A DNA stretch of 44,794 nucleotides, taken from contig LJTT01000040.1 of assembly GCA_001303585.1 (NCBI GenBank), forward strand, positions 1-44,794, given 5' to 3'. Below the pieces are notes generated by a model, which did no database searches, had not been told where the DNA came from, and saw only the letters and a list, made by a program, of their open reading frames with translations. Within the stretch, counting starts at the first letter, position 1. Every line of letters begins with the position of its first letter. This DNA comes from Betaproteobacteria bacterium SG8_41 (GTDB lineage: Bacteria; Pseudomonadota; Gammaproteobacteria; Burkholderiales; SG8-41). This document shows positions 25,701 through 32,909 of this stretch, piece after piece. The position numbers and the translations under genes are program-made.

Positions 25701-25835
25701 ATCGGGACGCTTTTCACGTTGTTTGTGATCCCGGTTGCCTACACGTATATCGTGGGCGAGCGCCAGCGCATCAGCGAGGAGGTCGCCGGCGGGGCTGCCG
25801 CAGCACCGCCCGGCGCGCCGGCGAGCCGCGCCTGA
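22728..25835 (+). CDS. RND multidrug efflux pump inner-membrane subunit (HAE1 family)
   Basis: The 1035-residue product of the AcrB/MexB-like family is a trimeric proton-driven exporter. The first helix is RPVLATVMSLLIVLVGVISF. The proton-relay aspartates are Asp400-Asp401 in GLVVDDAIVVLENI, and Lys920 lies in LIGLITKNGIL, matching the relay Lys of TM10. Two large periplasmic loops and twelve helices are in the expected places. The sequence is nearest in style to the MexK/VmeF-type single pumps with a short adaptor; substrate cannot be told. It lies 39 bases after the adaptor gene. Ribosome site weak, so translation may be coupled. Confidence 0.93.
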   Translation: MFLPELCIKRPVLATVMSLLIVLVGVISFLRLTVREYPKIDSPVVSVRTVYKGASPQVIESQVTQPLEDSISGIEGVKTLKSVSREEVSQVTVVFISDRDPDAAANDVRDRVSRARGMLPDEVEEPVIAKVEADAQAIMWLRLFSDQASALEISDYADRYVADRLKTLTGVASVIIGGERRYAMRIWLDRERLAAYALTPQDVEEALRRQNVEVPAGRIESRSREFTVLSESDLRTPEQFDALIIREVKGYPVRLKDIGRAELGPQDERNIVRVDGKPAVGLGVVKQSTANTLAVAQAVKNELPRIRESLPPGMDIGVAFDVSVFIQRSIESVYTVMAEALTLVVLVIFFFLRSGRATLIPFVTIPVSLVGAFFLIWMMGFTINVLTLLGIVLSIGLVVDDAIVVLENIHRHIEEGMKPLQAAFRGAREISFAVVAMTVTLAAVFAPLAFSTGNTGKLLTEFALTVASAVVVSGFVALTLTPMMCSKLLRRVPSHGRVYNALEGFFEGLSSGYRRALSWSLRHRPVIIAVFAAVAIGGGVLFNALKSELSPLEDRGFFIGVMVAPEGATMEYTDGYAKIWEEIYSQVPEITSYFVVVAPGLQRPNPVNFALSFVRLKDWRERTRSTQEITASLGPKMFAMMPGVMAFPINPPSLGQSFRDPPVQFVVQGTSYDELDRVVNALMEKARAFPGLANVDSDLKLNKPQLSVDIKRDKAAAVGVQVESIGRTLETLLGGRQVTRFKREGKQYDVIVKLEDKDRRQPDDLTSIYVRGNDGRLNQLANLVTVTETVAPKELNHFNRLRAAIISARVNAPYTLEEALGFLEKTARDVLPPQFQTALDGQSLEFRESGQELWVVFALALAFIYLVLAAQFESFRGPLVIMLTVPLAVTGALATMKLAGVSINVYSQIGLVMLIGLITKNGILIVDFTNQLRDRGMEKLQALAEASALRLRPILMTSAATVLGAVPLAIATGAGAESRSAIGWVIVGGVSIGTLFTLFVIPVAYTYIVGERQRISEEVAGGAAAAPPGAPASRA

Positions 25836-25862
25836 TACTCTTTATCGCGATTGGCGACCGCC

Positions 25863-25970
25863 ATGTTCAATGTTCCGGGTTCAATGTTCCGAGTTCAAGA
25901 TTTAAGGTCTAAGGTTCAAGCATAAAACTAGAACTTTGAACTTTGAACCTTGAACCTCGAACTTTATCCT
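25863..25970. repeat. Facing arms of GTTCAATGTTCC and CTTGAAC heptads
   Basis: The left arm (25863-25900) contains GGGTTCAATGTTCCGAGTTC, a 20-mer that recurs exactly twice near 44.6 kb. The right arm (25930-25965) is AACTTTGAACTTTGAACCTTGAACC-like. It begins 28 bases after the efflux pump stop and ends 15 bases before the next gene. Confidence 0.8.
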
Positions 25971-25984
25971 TCACACTTTAGTCA

Positions 25985-26971
25985 ATGGGACATCTCGAAA
26001 ACGGCATCTGGCGCGAGGGGCGCGACGCGCGCACGGTGAACGGCGAGTTCGTGCGCCGTGACAGCCAGTTCCGCGCCCGCGTGACGGCCGACGGGTCGAG
26101 CGGCTTTCCTGCCGAGGCGGGCCGCTACCATCTGTACGTGTCCACGGCCTGCCCGTGGGCGCATCGCACGCTGATCTTCCGCAAGCTGAAGGGGCTAGAG
26201 GAGGTAATTTCGGTCTCGATCGTGGACCCGGTGAGCCTGCAGCAGGGCTGGGTGTTTGGTACCGGGGCGGGTTGCGTACCGGACACCGTGAACAGTTTTC
26301 ACCACCTGCACGAGGTTTACACGAAAGCGAAGCCCGATTATACCGGCCGCGTTTCGGTGCCGGTGCTGTGGGACAAGAAGCAAAGCACGATCGTCAGTAA
26401 CGAGTCCTCCGAGATCATCCGCATGCTGGGAAGCGAGTTCGAGGTGTTCGCCCGTTCGCATGAAGACTATTATCCAAAGGCGTTGCGCCCCGAGATCGAC
26501 TCAGTGAACGAGCTTGTTTATCCCAGCATCAACAACGGCGTGTACCGCACCGGCTTCGCGACGACACAGGAGGCGTACGAACGCGCCTTTGATGCACTTT
26601 TTGGCGCCCTGGATCAGCTGGAATCACGCCTTGCGCGGTCGCGTTACCTCGTCCGAGACCGGATCACGGAGGCTGACTGGCGGCTCTTCACAACGCTGGT
26701 GAGATTTGACGCGGTGTATCACGGGCATTTCAAGTGCAACCTGCGACGCATCGCGGATTACCCGAACTTGTCGAACTACGTGCGTGACCTCTATCAGGTG
26801 CCGGGCATCGCGGAGACGGTGGACATGGATCACATCAAACGTCACTACTATGCGAGCCATCTTCACATCAATCCTACCGGCATCGTGCCCAAGGGGCCGG
26901 AGCTCGACTTTACGGTGCCGCACGACCGCGCGCGCAAATTCGCGCCTGTTCGTACCGCGCAAGGCCATTAA
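25985..26971 (+). CDS. yqjG: Glutathionyl-hydroquinone reductase (Xi-class GST)
   Basis: The 328-residue product matches the YqjG/PcpF/ECM4 family. These enzymes use the active Cys (Cys56 here, in ACPWAHR) to remove glutathione from glutathionyl-hydroquinones, giving the hydroquinone and restoring spontaneously formed quinone adducts. Family features are the long N-terminal part, VPVLWDKKQSTIVSNESSEIIRML (glutathione binding), and the C-terminal RFDAVYHGHFKCN with the Tyr that helps catalysis. There is no ribosome site close to the ATG. The stop overlaps an inverted repeat. It is followed by a ring-cleaving dioxygenase gene, a suggestive pairing. Confidence 0.93.
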   Translation: MGHLENGIWREGRDARTVNGEFVRRDSQFRARVTADGSSGFPAEAGRYHLYVSTACPWAHRTLIFRKLKGLEEVISVSIVDPVSLQQGWVFGTGAGCVPDTVNSFHHLHEVYTKAKPDYTGRVSVPVLWDKKQSTIVSNESSEIIRMLGSEFEVFARSHEDYYPKALRPEIDSVNELVYPSINNGVYRTGFATTQEAYERAFDALFGALDQLESRLARSRYLVRDRITEADWRLFTTLVRFDAVYHGHFKCNLRRIADYPNLSNYVRDLYQVPGIAETVDMDHIKRHYYASHLHINPTGIVPKGPELDFTVPHDRARKFAPVRTAQGH

Positions 26972-27040
26972 CCACGGAGAGACGGAGAGAAGCCAGGTCA
27001 AAAACTGTTTGTGGAATCAATCTCTCCGTGTCTCCGTGGT
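26971..27040. repeat. 20-base inverted repeat ACCACGGAGAGACGGAGAGA
   Basis: The left arm at 26971-26990 and right arm at 27021-27040 match in 19 of 20 positions with a 30-base loop. The left arm starts on the last base of the upstream stop codon, and the right arm ends 40 bases before the next start. It may act as a terminator or an RNA-processing site. Confidence 0.8.
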
Positions 27041-27080
27041 TGAACTCTGTGTTCTACCGTATGGCTAAACAGGTATCTAT

Positions 27081-27869
27081 ATGACGACGAAACGATTGCC
27101 GGCGATTTTCGTATCGCACGGCTCGCCAACACTTCCGCTTGAGCAGAGTCCTGCGGTGGATTTTCTTCGCGGGCTGGGCGGCACGCTCGGAAAGCCCGAG
27201 GCGATTCTAATCGTGTCTGCACATTGGGATACTGCCCGACCGGCGGTCAGCGCTGCAAAGGTGCCGGAGACGATCTACGATTTTTACGGATTTCCGCGCG
27301 CTCTCTATCAGCTTCGCTATCCTGCACCTGGCGCGCCGCAGCTCGCGGAGCGTGTGGCTTGGTTGCTCGGCAAAAATGGACTAGAGACAGACATTGATCC
27401 GGAGCGTGGCTTCGATCACGGCGCGTGGACGCCGCTTTTTCACATGTATCCTGAAGCTGACGTGCCGGCCACGCAGCTCTCGATCCAGTGGCCTGAAGGA
27501 CCCGCGCACCACGTGCGCCTGGGCGAGGCGCTGCGGCCCTTGCGCGAGGAGGGCGTGCTGATATTCGCGTCCGGCGGCGCCACCCACAACTTGCGCGAGC
27601 TGAGCTGGCAGCGCGGAAATCCCGTGCCGCAGCCGTGGACGGCGGAATTCAACGAATGGCTGGCGGACGCCCTCCTGGCGCGGCGTATCGATGACCTCGT
27701 CGCTTATCGCGACAAGGCGCCGTTCGCAGTGCGCAACCACCCTACCGACGAGCATCTCATTCCGCTCTTCGTTGCCCTCGGCGCCGGCGATCCGGACGGC
27801 GCCACTCAGCGCCTGCATTCGAGCATCGCGTCAGGCGTGATTAGTATGGACGCTTACCGCTTTGACTGA
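27081..27869 (+). CDS. ygiD: DODA-type class III extradiol dioxygenase
   Basis: The 262-residue product matches the YgiD/4,5-DOPA dioxygenase family. Metal ligands His13 (FVSHGSP) and His48 (VSAHWDT) are present, with further conserved histidines in FDHGAWTPLF and GGATHNL. Members open catechol rings such as DOPA, using Fe or Zn. The native substrate is unknown for most bacterial members. It sits 109 bases after the glutathionyl-hydroquinone reductase gene. No strong ribosome site is seen. The TGA stop leads directly into a GTGATGG heptad array. Confidence 0.9.
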   Translation: MTTKRLPAIFVSHGSPTLPLEQSPAVDFLRGLGGTLGKPEAILIVSAHWDTARPAVSAAKVPETIYDFYGFPRALYQLRYPAPGAPQLAERVAWLLGKNGLETDIDPERGFDHGAWTPLFHMYPEADVPATQLSIQWPEGPAHHVRLGEALRPLREEGVLIFASGGATHNLRELSWQRGNPVPQPWTAEFNEWLADALLARRIDDLVAYRDKAPFAVRNHPTDEHLIPLFVALGAGDPDGATQRLHSSIASGVISMDAYRFD

Positions 27870-28113
27870 TGAGGCGTGATCAGTGATGGGTGATGAGTGC
27901 TGGGGTTGCGTTTCGCGCGTAAAGCTTGGACACGAACGACCCAGAGGAAGACCTGCCATAAAAAAGCTTCACCGCCAGGATCGCGGTGGGCGCGGAGGCA
28001 AAGAAAAACTTTACCGGATAGGGGGCAGGTCACGGCAAGGTGAAGAATGACTTCACTGCCAAGAGCGCCAAGGAAAATGAATCAAAACCCGCAGCAGTAC
28101 TTTCAATTGGTTC
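27870..28113. repeat. Gene-free gap with GTGATGG heptads and CGCCAAGG words
   Basis: The gene-free stretch runs 27870-28174. Heptads GTGATCA, GTGATGG, GTGATGA, GTGCTGG run 27876-27903, so TGA occurs at 27870, 27877, 27884 and 27891, right behind the stop codon at 27867. Further on are AAAGCTTGGACACGAACG, CACCGCCAGGATCGCGG and CTGCCAAGAGCGCCAAGG words, imperfect members of families seen at 14.8 and 5.7 kb. Confidence 0.65.
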
Positions 28114-28134
28114 AATTGGGGTCTGACCCGATTT
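28114..28134. repeat. REP-like palindrome around GGGTCTGACCC
   Basis: AATTGGGGTCTGACCCGATTT contains GGGTC-T-GACCC with A/T-rich flanks. From memory, this word recurs in many proteobacterial intergenic repeats, some linked to REP-associated transposases. Only one copy and no transposase gene are seen here, so it may be a solitary remnant. Confidence 0.4.
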
Positions 28135-28174
28135 CTGGTTTTGTCTCTTCGCCTTACGCTCATCCAAAGCGCAA

Positions 28175-28897
28175 TTACCGCTCCGTCGCCTGCGCCAGCC
28201 GCGCGGCGTTGTCCCGCGTGTCGAACATGTTGATAGCCGTCTTGCCCTCGGCCGCCTTGGTCATGCGCGCGCGGATTTCCGCCGCCATCTTGTCATTCCG
28301 CTGCACCGCCGGACGCACCTGCATCGCTGCGAACCAGCGCATGAAATTCGGATATCCGGCCTGGTCAATGCCGCGGTCCGCGTGGCCCTTGGTCCAGGGA
28401 TAGATGGCCATGTCGGCGATGGTGTACTCGTCACCCGCGATCCACGTGCTATCGCGCAGCCGGTTGTCGAGCACGCGGTAAAGGCGTACGGACTCGTTGT
28501 TGTAGCGGTCCTTCGCGTACTGGATGGTGTCCCGCGCGTAGTTGTTGAAGTGGTTGGCTTGTCCGAACATCGGGCCGACGTGGCCCATCTGGAACATGAG
28601 CCACTGCAGCGTGTCGTAGCGTTTGCGCGCGTCCTTCGGCAGGAATTTGCCCGTTTTCTCCGCCAGGTACCAGAGAATTGCGCCCGACTCCATCATCGTG
28701 TAGCGCCCGCCACCCGGCCCGTCGGTGTCGACGATCGCCGGGATCTTGTTGTTGGGGCTCAACTTCAGGTATTCGGGCGTAAATTGCTCGCCCAGGCGGA
28801 TGTGCACGTCGAAGTGCTTCCACTCGAGGCCGGTCTCCTCGAGCATGATCATGACTTTCTGGCCGTTGGGCGTGGGAGACGAGTGCAACTCGATCAC
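28175..28897 (-). CDS. Nu-class glutathione S-transferase (YfcG/YghU-like)
   Basis: The 240-residue product has the Nu-class opening SPTPNGQKVMIMLEE, where the Thr/Asn pair replaces the usual Tyr or Ser catalytic residue. It also has SPNNKIPAIVD, ESGAILWYLAEKTG and the long MFGQANHFNNYARDTIQYA region. Such enzymes bind two glutathiones and show disulfide-bond reductase and peroxidase activity. It is convergent with the DODA gene and divergent from the Kef-type antiporter gene. The C-terminal 25 residues (TKAAEGKTAINMF onward) are a tail beyond the core. Confidence 0.9.
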   Translation of the reverse strand: MIELHSSPTPNGQKVMIMLEETGLEWKHFDVHIRLGEQFTPEYLKLSPNNKIPAIVDTDGPGGGRYTMMESGAILWYLAEKTGKFLPKDARKRYDTLQWLMFQMGHVGPMFGQANHFNNYARDTIQYAKDRYNNESVRLYRVLDNRLRDSTWIAGDEYTIADMAIYPWTKGHADRGIDQAGYPNFMRWFAAMQVRPAVQRNDKMAAEIRARMTKAAEGKTAINMFDTRDNAARLAQATER

Positions 28898-28993
28898 GAC
28901 TTTCTCCTGTCAGGGTGGGTAATGTTGGCGTAGTGCCGCGGAGCGTATCATCGCATACTGCACCCCGCGGGGGGGTAGGGTCAGGCAGTTTCG

Positions 28994-29080
28994 TAAAGCC
29001 TAGACACCGAGGACACGAAGGCTTCTATTCGCAGGAACCCCGCCCGTGTTTCGCTCTGTGTCCTCCCGGTCTAAGCTTTA
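28994..29080. repeat. 23-base inverted repeat TAAAGC..TAGAC...GAGGACAC
   Basis: Arms at 28994-29016 and 29058-29080 match at 19 of 23 positions. They span the middle of the divergent GST-Kef gap. Related words (AAAGCTTAGACACC) occur at 14.8 and 27.9 kb. Confidence 0.75.
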
Positions 29081-29154
29081 AGAGCAAACTCTAGATTCCC
29101 ATCCCCCATGACCCGTCACCGATCAATGATCACGCATCATAAAAAGAGGCCACC

Positions 29155-30963
29155 ATGGAACTACTCGAGCAAGCCGCCGTTTTCCTGCTGACCGCGGTCT
29201 TGTTGGTGCCCTTGTTCCAGCGCCTGAAGCTGGGCGCGGTGCTCGGGTATCTTGCCGCAGGGATGATCATCGGGCCGTGGGGCCTCGGGATTGTCGCGGA
29301 CGCCAAGTTGACGCTCCACTACGCGGAATTCGGGATCGTGCTGCTGCTTTTTCTCATCGGACTCGAGCTCGATCCTGCGCGCCTGTGGGCGCTGCGGCGT
29401 TCGGTCTTCGGTCTCGGCAGCGCGCAGGTCGGCGTCACGGCGCTCGTGCTCTCGCTTGCCGGGCTGGCATTCGGGCTGCGTTGGGAGGCTGCGGTCGTTG
29501 CCGGCGCCGGGCTGGCGCTGTCGTCGACGGCGCTCGTCATGGCATCGCTCTCGGAAAAGGGCGAGCTCGGGACCCCGCACGGCCGCGACACCTTCGCAGT
29601 CCTGCTGTTCCAGGATCTCGCCATCATCCCCATGCTGGCGCTGCTGCCCCTGCTGGCGACGGTTCCCGGACCGGCGGAGTCCGGCTGGATCCAGTCCGGG
29701 AAAGGGATCGCGGCAATCGCGGGAGTCATTGCGATCGGCCGCGTCGCCGTGCGGCCCGTGCTCAAGTTCATCGCAAGTCACAGCGGCCGCGACGTATTCA
29801 CCGCGGCAGCGCTGCTTCTCGTCATCGGCGCGGCGCTCATCATGTATCACCTTGGGTTGTCGATGTCCCTTGGCGCATTTCTGGCGGGTGTCCTGCTCGC
29901 GGATTCGGAGTTTCGCCACGAGCTGGAGGCCGAAATCGAGCCGTTCAAGGGACTGCTGATGGGATTGTTCTTCATGGCGGTTGGCATGAGCGCGAACCTG
30001 ACCGTTTTCCTCGCGGCGCCGCTTACCGTGGTGGGGATTGCGCTGGGACTGATGCTCGTCAAGGCAGTCGTGATGTACGGACTGGCGCGTGGTTTTGGCG
30101 CACCCGAGGAGCGCTCCGGCCGCGTCGCGGTCGCGCTTGCGCAGGGCGGCGAATTTGCCTTCGTGCTGTTTGCCGCTGCAGGTGGACTCGGGCCGCTTGC
30201 GCCCGAGGTGTCCCAATTGCTAGTGCTGGTGGTGACGGTTTCCATGCTGCTTGCGCCGCTGGCAATGGCGGGGTGCGAGCGCTGGGTCCAGCGGTGGCTC
30301 GACCGGACTCGGGCGCCCGAGTACGACACGATCGATGCGCCGGGCAACCCCGTGATCATTGCAGGTTATGGCCGCTACGGGCAGATTGTCTCGCGTGTGC
30401 TGCGCATGTGCGGCGTTCCATTCACCGCGCTGGATATCAGCTATCAGCAGGTGGATTTCGTGCGCCGCTTCGGCAACAAGATCTACTTCGGCGATGCCTC
30501 GCGCCTCGAACTGCTGCACGCGGCGAAGGCGGGCGAGGCGAAGCTTTTCGTGCTGGCGATCGATGATGTCGAGGCATCGGTCAGGACCGCTGCGGTCGTA
30601 CGCCACCACTTTCCGCGGCTGACGATCCTTGCGCGCGCGCGGAACAGGGTTCACTACTTCCGTCTGCGCGATCTGGGCGTGCGCGCGATTTACCGGGCGA
30701 CGTTTCCTTCCTCCCTCGACGTGGCGCACCAGGCGCTGCTGCGGCTGGGTTTCGGCGTCGCGGCGGCGGAGCGCGCCACCACCTTTTTCAAGCAGCATGA
30801 TGAAGCTGAATTGGAAAAGCAGTACGCCGTCCACCACGATGAGGTTAAGCTGATCCAGACGACCCGCGAGGCCGGAGAGCAACTGCAGGAACTATTTGAG
30901 GCGGACGGGGTGGGCCCGGCGGCCGGCCTTCCGAGGTCTTGGGGTGCCAACCGTGGTCCCTAA
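29155..30963 (+). CDS. Kef-type CPA2 potassium/proton antiporter with TrkA-N domain
   Basis: The 602-residue product has about twelve membrane helices (residues 5-375) of the CPA2 family (FLIGLELDPARLW, ALSSTALVMA, LLFQDLAIIPML, GAFLAGVLLADSEFRHELEAEIEPF). A Rossmann RCK domain follows from about 397 with GYGRYG at 404-409 and acidic Asp in ALDIS. This is the KefB/KefC layout: K+ efflux held closed by glutathione and opened by glutathione adducts of electrophiles. The adjacent divergent GST and nearby glutathionyl-hydroquinone reductase fit such a role. No KefF/KefG ancillary protein is recognised, although the nitroreductase 93 bases downstream is a flavoprotein. Confidence 0.9.
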   Translation: MELLEQAAVFLLTAVLLVPLFQRLKLGAVLGYLAAGMIIGPWGLGIVADAKLTLHYAEFGIVLLLFLIGLELDPARLWALRRSVFGLGSAQVGVTALVLSLAGLAFGLRWEAAVVAGAGLALSSTALVMASLSEKGELGTPHGRDTFAVLLFQDLAIIPMLALLPLLATVPGPAESGWIQSGKGIAAIAGVIAIGRVAVRPVLKFIASHSGRDVFTAAALLLVIGAALIMYHLGLSMSLGAFLAGVLLADSEFRHELEAEIEPFKGLLMGLFFMAVGMSANLTVFLAAPLTVVGIALGLMLVKAVVMYGLARGFGAPEERSGRVAVALAQGGEFAFVLFAAAGGLGPLAPEVSQLLVLVVTVSMLLAPLAMAGCERWVQRWLDRTRAPEYDTIDAPGNPVIIAGYGRYGQIVSRVLRMCGVPFTALDISYQQVDFVRRFGNKIYFGDASRLELLHAAKAGEAKLFVLAIDDVEASVRTAAVVRHHFPRLTILARARNRVHYFRLRDLGVRAIYRATFPSSLDVAHQALLRLGFGVAAAERATTFFKQHDEAELEKQYAVHHDEVKLIQTTREAGEQLQELFEADGVGPAAGLPRSWGANRGP

Positions 30964-31068
30964 CCGCGGCCGTGTTAAATTTGCGCTGGCGGTGTTGCCC
31001 GCGCGCATCTCAAGGGCGCGACGCGCCGACTCGACAGATTTCATAAACGGAAAACATTGGGAGTACTC

Positions 31069-31677
31069 ATGCAGGATAGGAAAGCTCAAACAAGTGTACC
31101 CATTCACGATCTCATGGCGCGGCGCTGGAGCCCGCGCGCTTACGACCTATCGAGGCCGGTGTCGCGCGAGCAGCTTCAAACGGTGCTCGAAGCCGGGCGC
31201 TGGGCGCCATCGTGCAACGGCGACGAGCCGTGGCGCTATCTTATCTGGGACCGCGCGCGCGATCCGGAGGGGTTCCAGAAGGCGTTCGATAGCCTCTCGG
31301 AGAACAACAAGAAGTGGGTGAAGAACGTTCCGCTGCTCATGCTTTCGTGCGCCGGCAGCAACTTCCAGGCGACCGGCAAGCCCAACCGCTGGACCCAGCA
31401 CGACACCGGGGCCGCGACCGTCTCGATGGCACTGCAGGCCACTGCGCTTGGGCTCGTCATCCACCAGATGGGCGGCTACGACGCAGAGAAGGTGCGCGCC
31501 GCCTTCAATATTCCCGCCGAGTACACGCCGATGGCGATGATTGCGGTCGGTTACGAGGCCGCGTCGCCGGACATCCTCGATGACGAGACCAAGGCCAAGG
31601 AGTTGCGCCCGCGCAGGCGTCAGCCGCTTGCCGAGCGTTTCTTCGAAGGGGGCTGGGGCAAGGGCGTCCAGTTCTGA
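31069..31677 (+). CDS. Nitroreductase family flavoprotein
   Basis: The 202-residue product has the FMN-binding nitroreductase pattern: RWSPRAY near the start (FMN phosphate), AGRWAPSCNGDEPWRYLI around 39-56, HDTGAATVSMALQATALGL around 105-125 and AMIAVGYEA near the end. These enzymes reduce nitro groups, quinones or enones with NAD(P)H. I chose the ATG at 31069, with GGGAG just upstream, rather than the TTG four codons earlier. It follows the Kef-type gene by 105 bases on the same strand and may be cotranscribed. Confidence 0.9.
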   Translation: MQDRKAQTSVPIHDLMARRWSPRAYDLSRPVSREQLQTVLEAGRWAPSCNGDEPWRYLIWDRARDPEGFQKAFDSLSENNKKWVKNVPLLMLSCAGSNFQATGKPNRWTQHDTGAATVSMALQATALGLVIHQMGGYDAEKVRAAFNIPAEYTPMAMIAVGYEAASPDILDDETKAKELRPRRRQPLAERFFEGGWGKGVQF

Positions 31678-31729
31678 CCTTGAGCAAGCGCGTGCGCAAG
31701 CTCACGCTTACCGCGAGCAGCAGCGGGCC

Positions 31730-32632
31730 ATGAACGACACGCGCGCGGCCGCGCCCGGAGAGAACGCGCAGATCGCCGACCTGCTGCGGGAGACCGCGCA
31801 ACTGCTGGAAGCACAGGGCGCGAATCCCTTCCGCGTGAGCGCCTACCGCAACGCCGCTGCGGAAATTGCGCGGCTGCCGGAGAGCGTACGGGGGATATTC
31901 GACGAGAGGGGCGTTGCCGGTCTCGAGGCGTTGCCGCACGTCGGGCGCGGGATCGCCGCCGCCATTGCCGAAATGCTGATCACGGGGCGCTGGAGCCAGC
32001 TCGAGCGGTTGCGAGGCACGGTGGACGCGGTGCAACTCTTCCGGACCGTGCCCGGAATTGGCCCCGGCCTTGCCGAGCGTATCCACGACGAGTTGCATCT
32101 CGATACCCTCGAAGCCCTGGAAGTCGCCGCCAACGACGGCCGCCTCGAGGCCGTCGCAGGCGTGGGGCCGCGGCGCGCTGCTGCGATTCGCGCCGCGCTC
32201 GAAAATATGCTGCGGCGCAAGCGTGTGCCCATGCCTGTCGCGCCGGCGCCCGCACGCGGTCCCGAGATCGTGTTGCTGCTCGAGGTGGACCGCGATTACC
32301 GGGACAAGGCGGACGCCGGTAAGCTTCCCACCATCGCGCCGCGGCGCCTGAACCCGGAGGGAAAATCGTGGCTCCCGGTGCTGCATGCTCATCATGGCGG
32401 CTGGCACTTCACTGCCCTGTACTCCAATACGGCGCAGGCGCACCGCCTCGGAAAAGTGCGGGATTGGGTCGTGATCTATTTCTACGACCACGATCATGCG
32501 GAAGGGCAGCATACGGTCGTTACCGAAACCCGTGGCCCGCTCGCTGGACGGCGCGTCGTGCGTGGGCGCGAGCCCGAATGCAAGGAGCACTACGCGGCGT
32601 TCGATTTTTCGGCCGCAGATAAACGCAAATAA
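31730..32632 (+). CDS. PolX-like protein with only the N-terminal helix-hairpin-helix domains plus a distinct C-terminal domain
   Basis: Residues about 10-170 match the DNA-binding start of family X DNA polymerases: an 8-kDa-like domain (NAQIADLLRETAQLLEAQG, NPFRVSAYRNAA), then helix-hairpin-helix units LPHVGRGIAAAIAEML, VPGIGPGLAERIHDEL and VAGVGPRRAAAIRAAL. The nucleotidyltransferase and PHP exonuclease domains of PolX are absent. Instead about 100 residues of another domain follow (EIVLLLEVDRDYR, RRLNPEGKSWLPVLH, WHFTALYSNTAQAHRLG, WVVIYFYDHD). Likely a DNA-structure-binding protein of unknown function. The ATG at 31730 has only a weak ribosome site. The final residues and TAA stop are encoded by a GCAGATAAAC repeat. 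Confidence 0.8.
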   Translation: MNDTRAAAPGENAQIADLLRETAQLLEAQGANPFRVSAYRNAAAEIARLPESVRGIFDERGVAGLEALPHVGRGIAAAIAEMLITGRWSQLERLRGTVDAVQLFRTVPGIGPGLAERIHDELHLDTLEALEVAANDGRLEAVAGVGPRRAAAIRAALENMLRRKRVPMPVAPAPARGPEIVLLLEVDRDYRDKADAGKLPTIAPRRLNPEGKSWLPVLHAHHGGWHFTALYSNTAQAHRLGKVRDWVVIYFYDHDHAEGQHTVVTETRGPLAGRRVVRGREPECKEHYAAFDFSAADKRK

Positions 32633-32849
32633 ACGCCGAGGCAGCTCAACAAAAAACTCGGGTCTTGCGGCTTGCGCCTGTCCGGTCACTGGTCACCGGT
32701 CACCGTAGTTATTGCGGCCGATTAATGGGTCGTAAATCGTATTGAGCCGCAGATAAGCGCAGATACACGCAGATATAAATTAACAAAAACTCGGGTCTTG
32801 CGGCTTGCGCCTGTCTGGTCACTGGTCACCGTAGTTATTGCCGCCGACG
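32611..32849. repeat. Composite repeat unit in two direct copies: GCAGATAAAC words plus GGTCACC heptads
   Basis: Copy 1 (32611-32724) and copy 2 (32746-32849) each hold a CCGCAGATAA period-10 stretch and then AACTCGGGTCTTGCGGCTTG-type spacer, the heptads, and CGTAGTTATTG. Copy 1 has three heptads (GGTCACT, GGTCACC, GGTCACC); copy 2 has two. They also differ by A6 versus A5 and a few bases. The TAA stop of the PolX-like gene lies in copy 1. This fills most of the convergent gap to the CapA-like gene. Confidence 0.9.
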
Positions 32850-32881
32850 AACGCCGATAACCGGGAACAAGAAGCGGCGCG

Positions 32882-32909
32882 ATTCACGTTTCACGATTCA
32901 CGTTTTACG
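32882..32909. repeat. ATTCACG heptads containing the CapA-like gene stop codon
   Basis: ATTCACG, TTTCACG, ATTCACG, TTTTACG in 7-base register. On the minus strand they read CGTGAAT/CGTGAAA and supply the TGA stop (32891-32893) and the last codons (KRES) of the gene. Confidence 0.85.

Noticed and set aside
28114-28134. Insertion sequence end
   Set aside because: Only one palindrome is present, with no transposase gene, no partner end and no target duplication seen.
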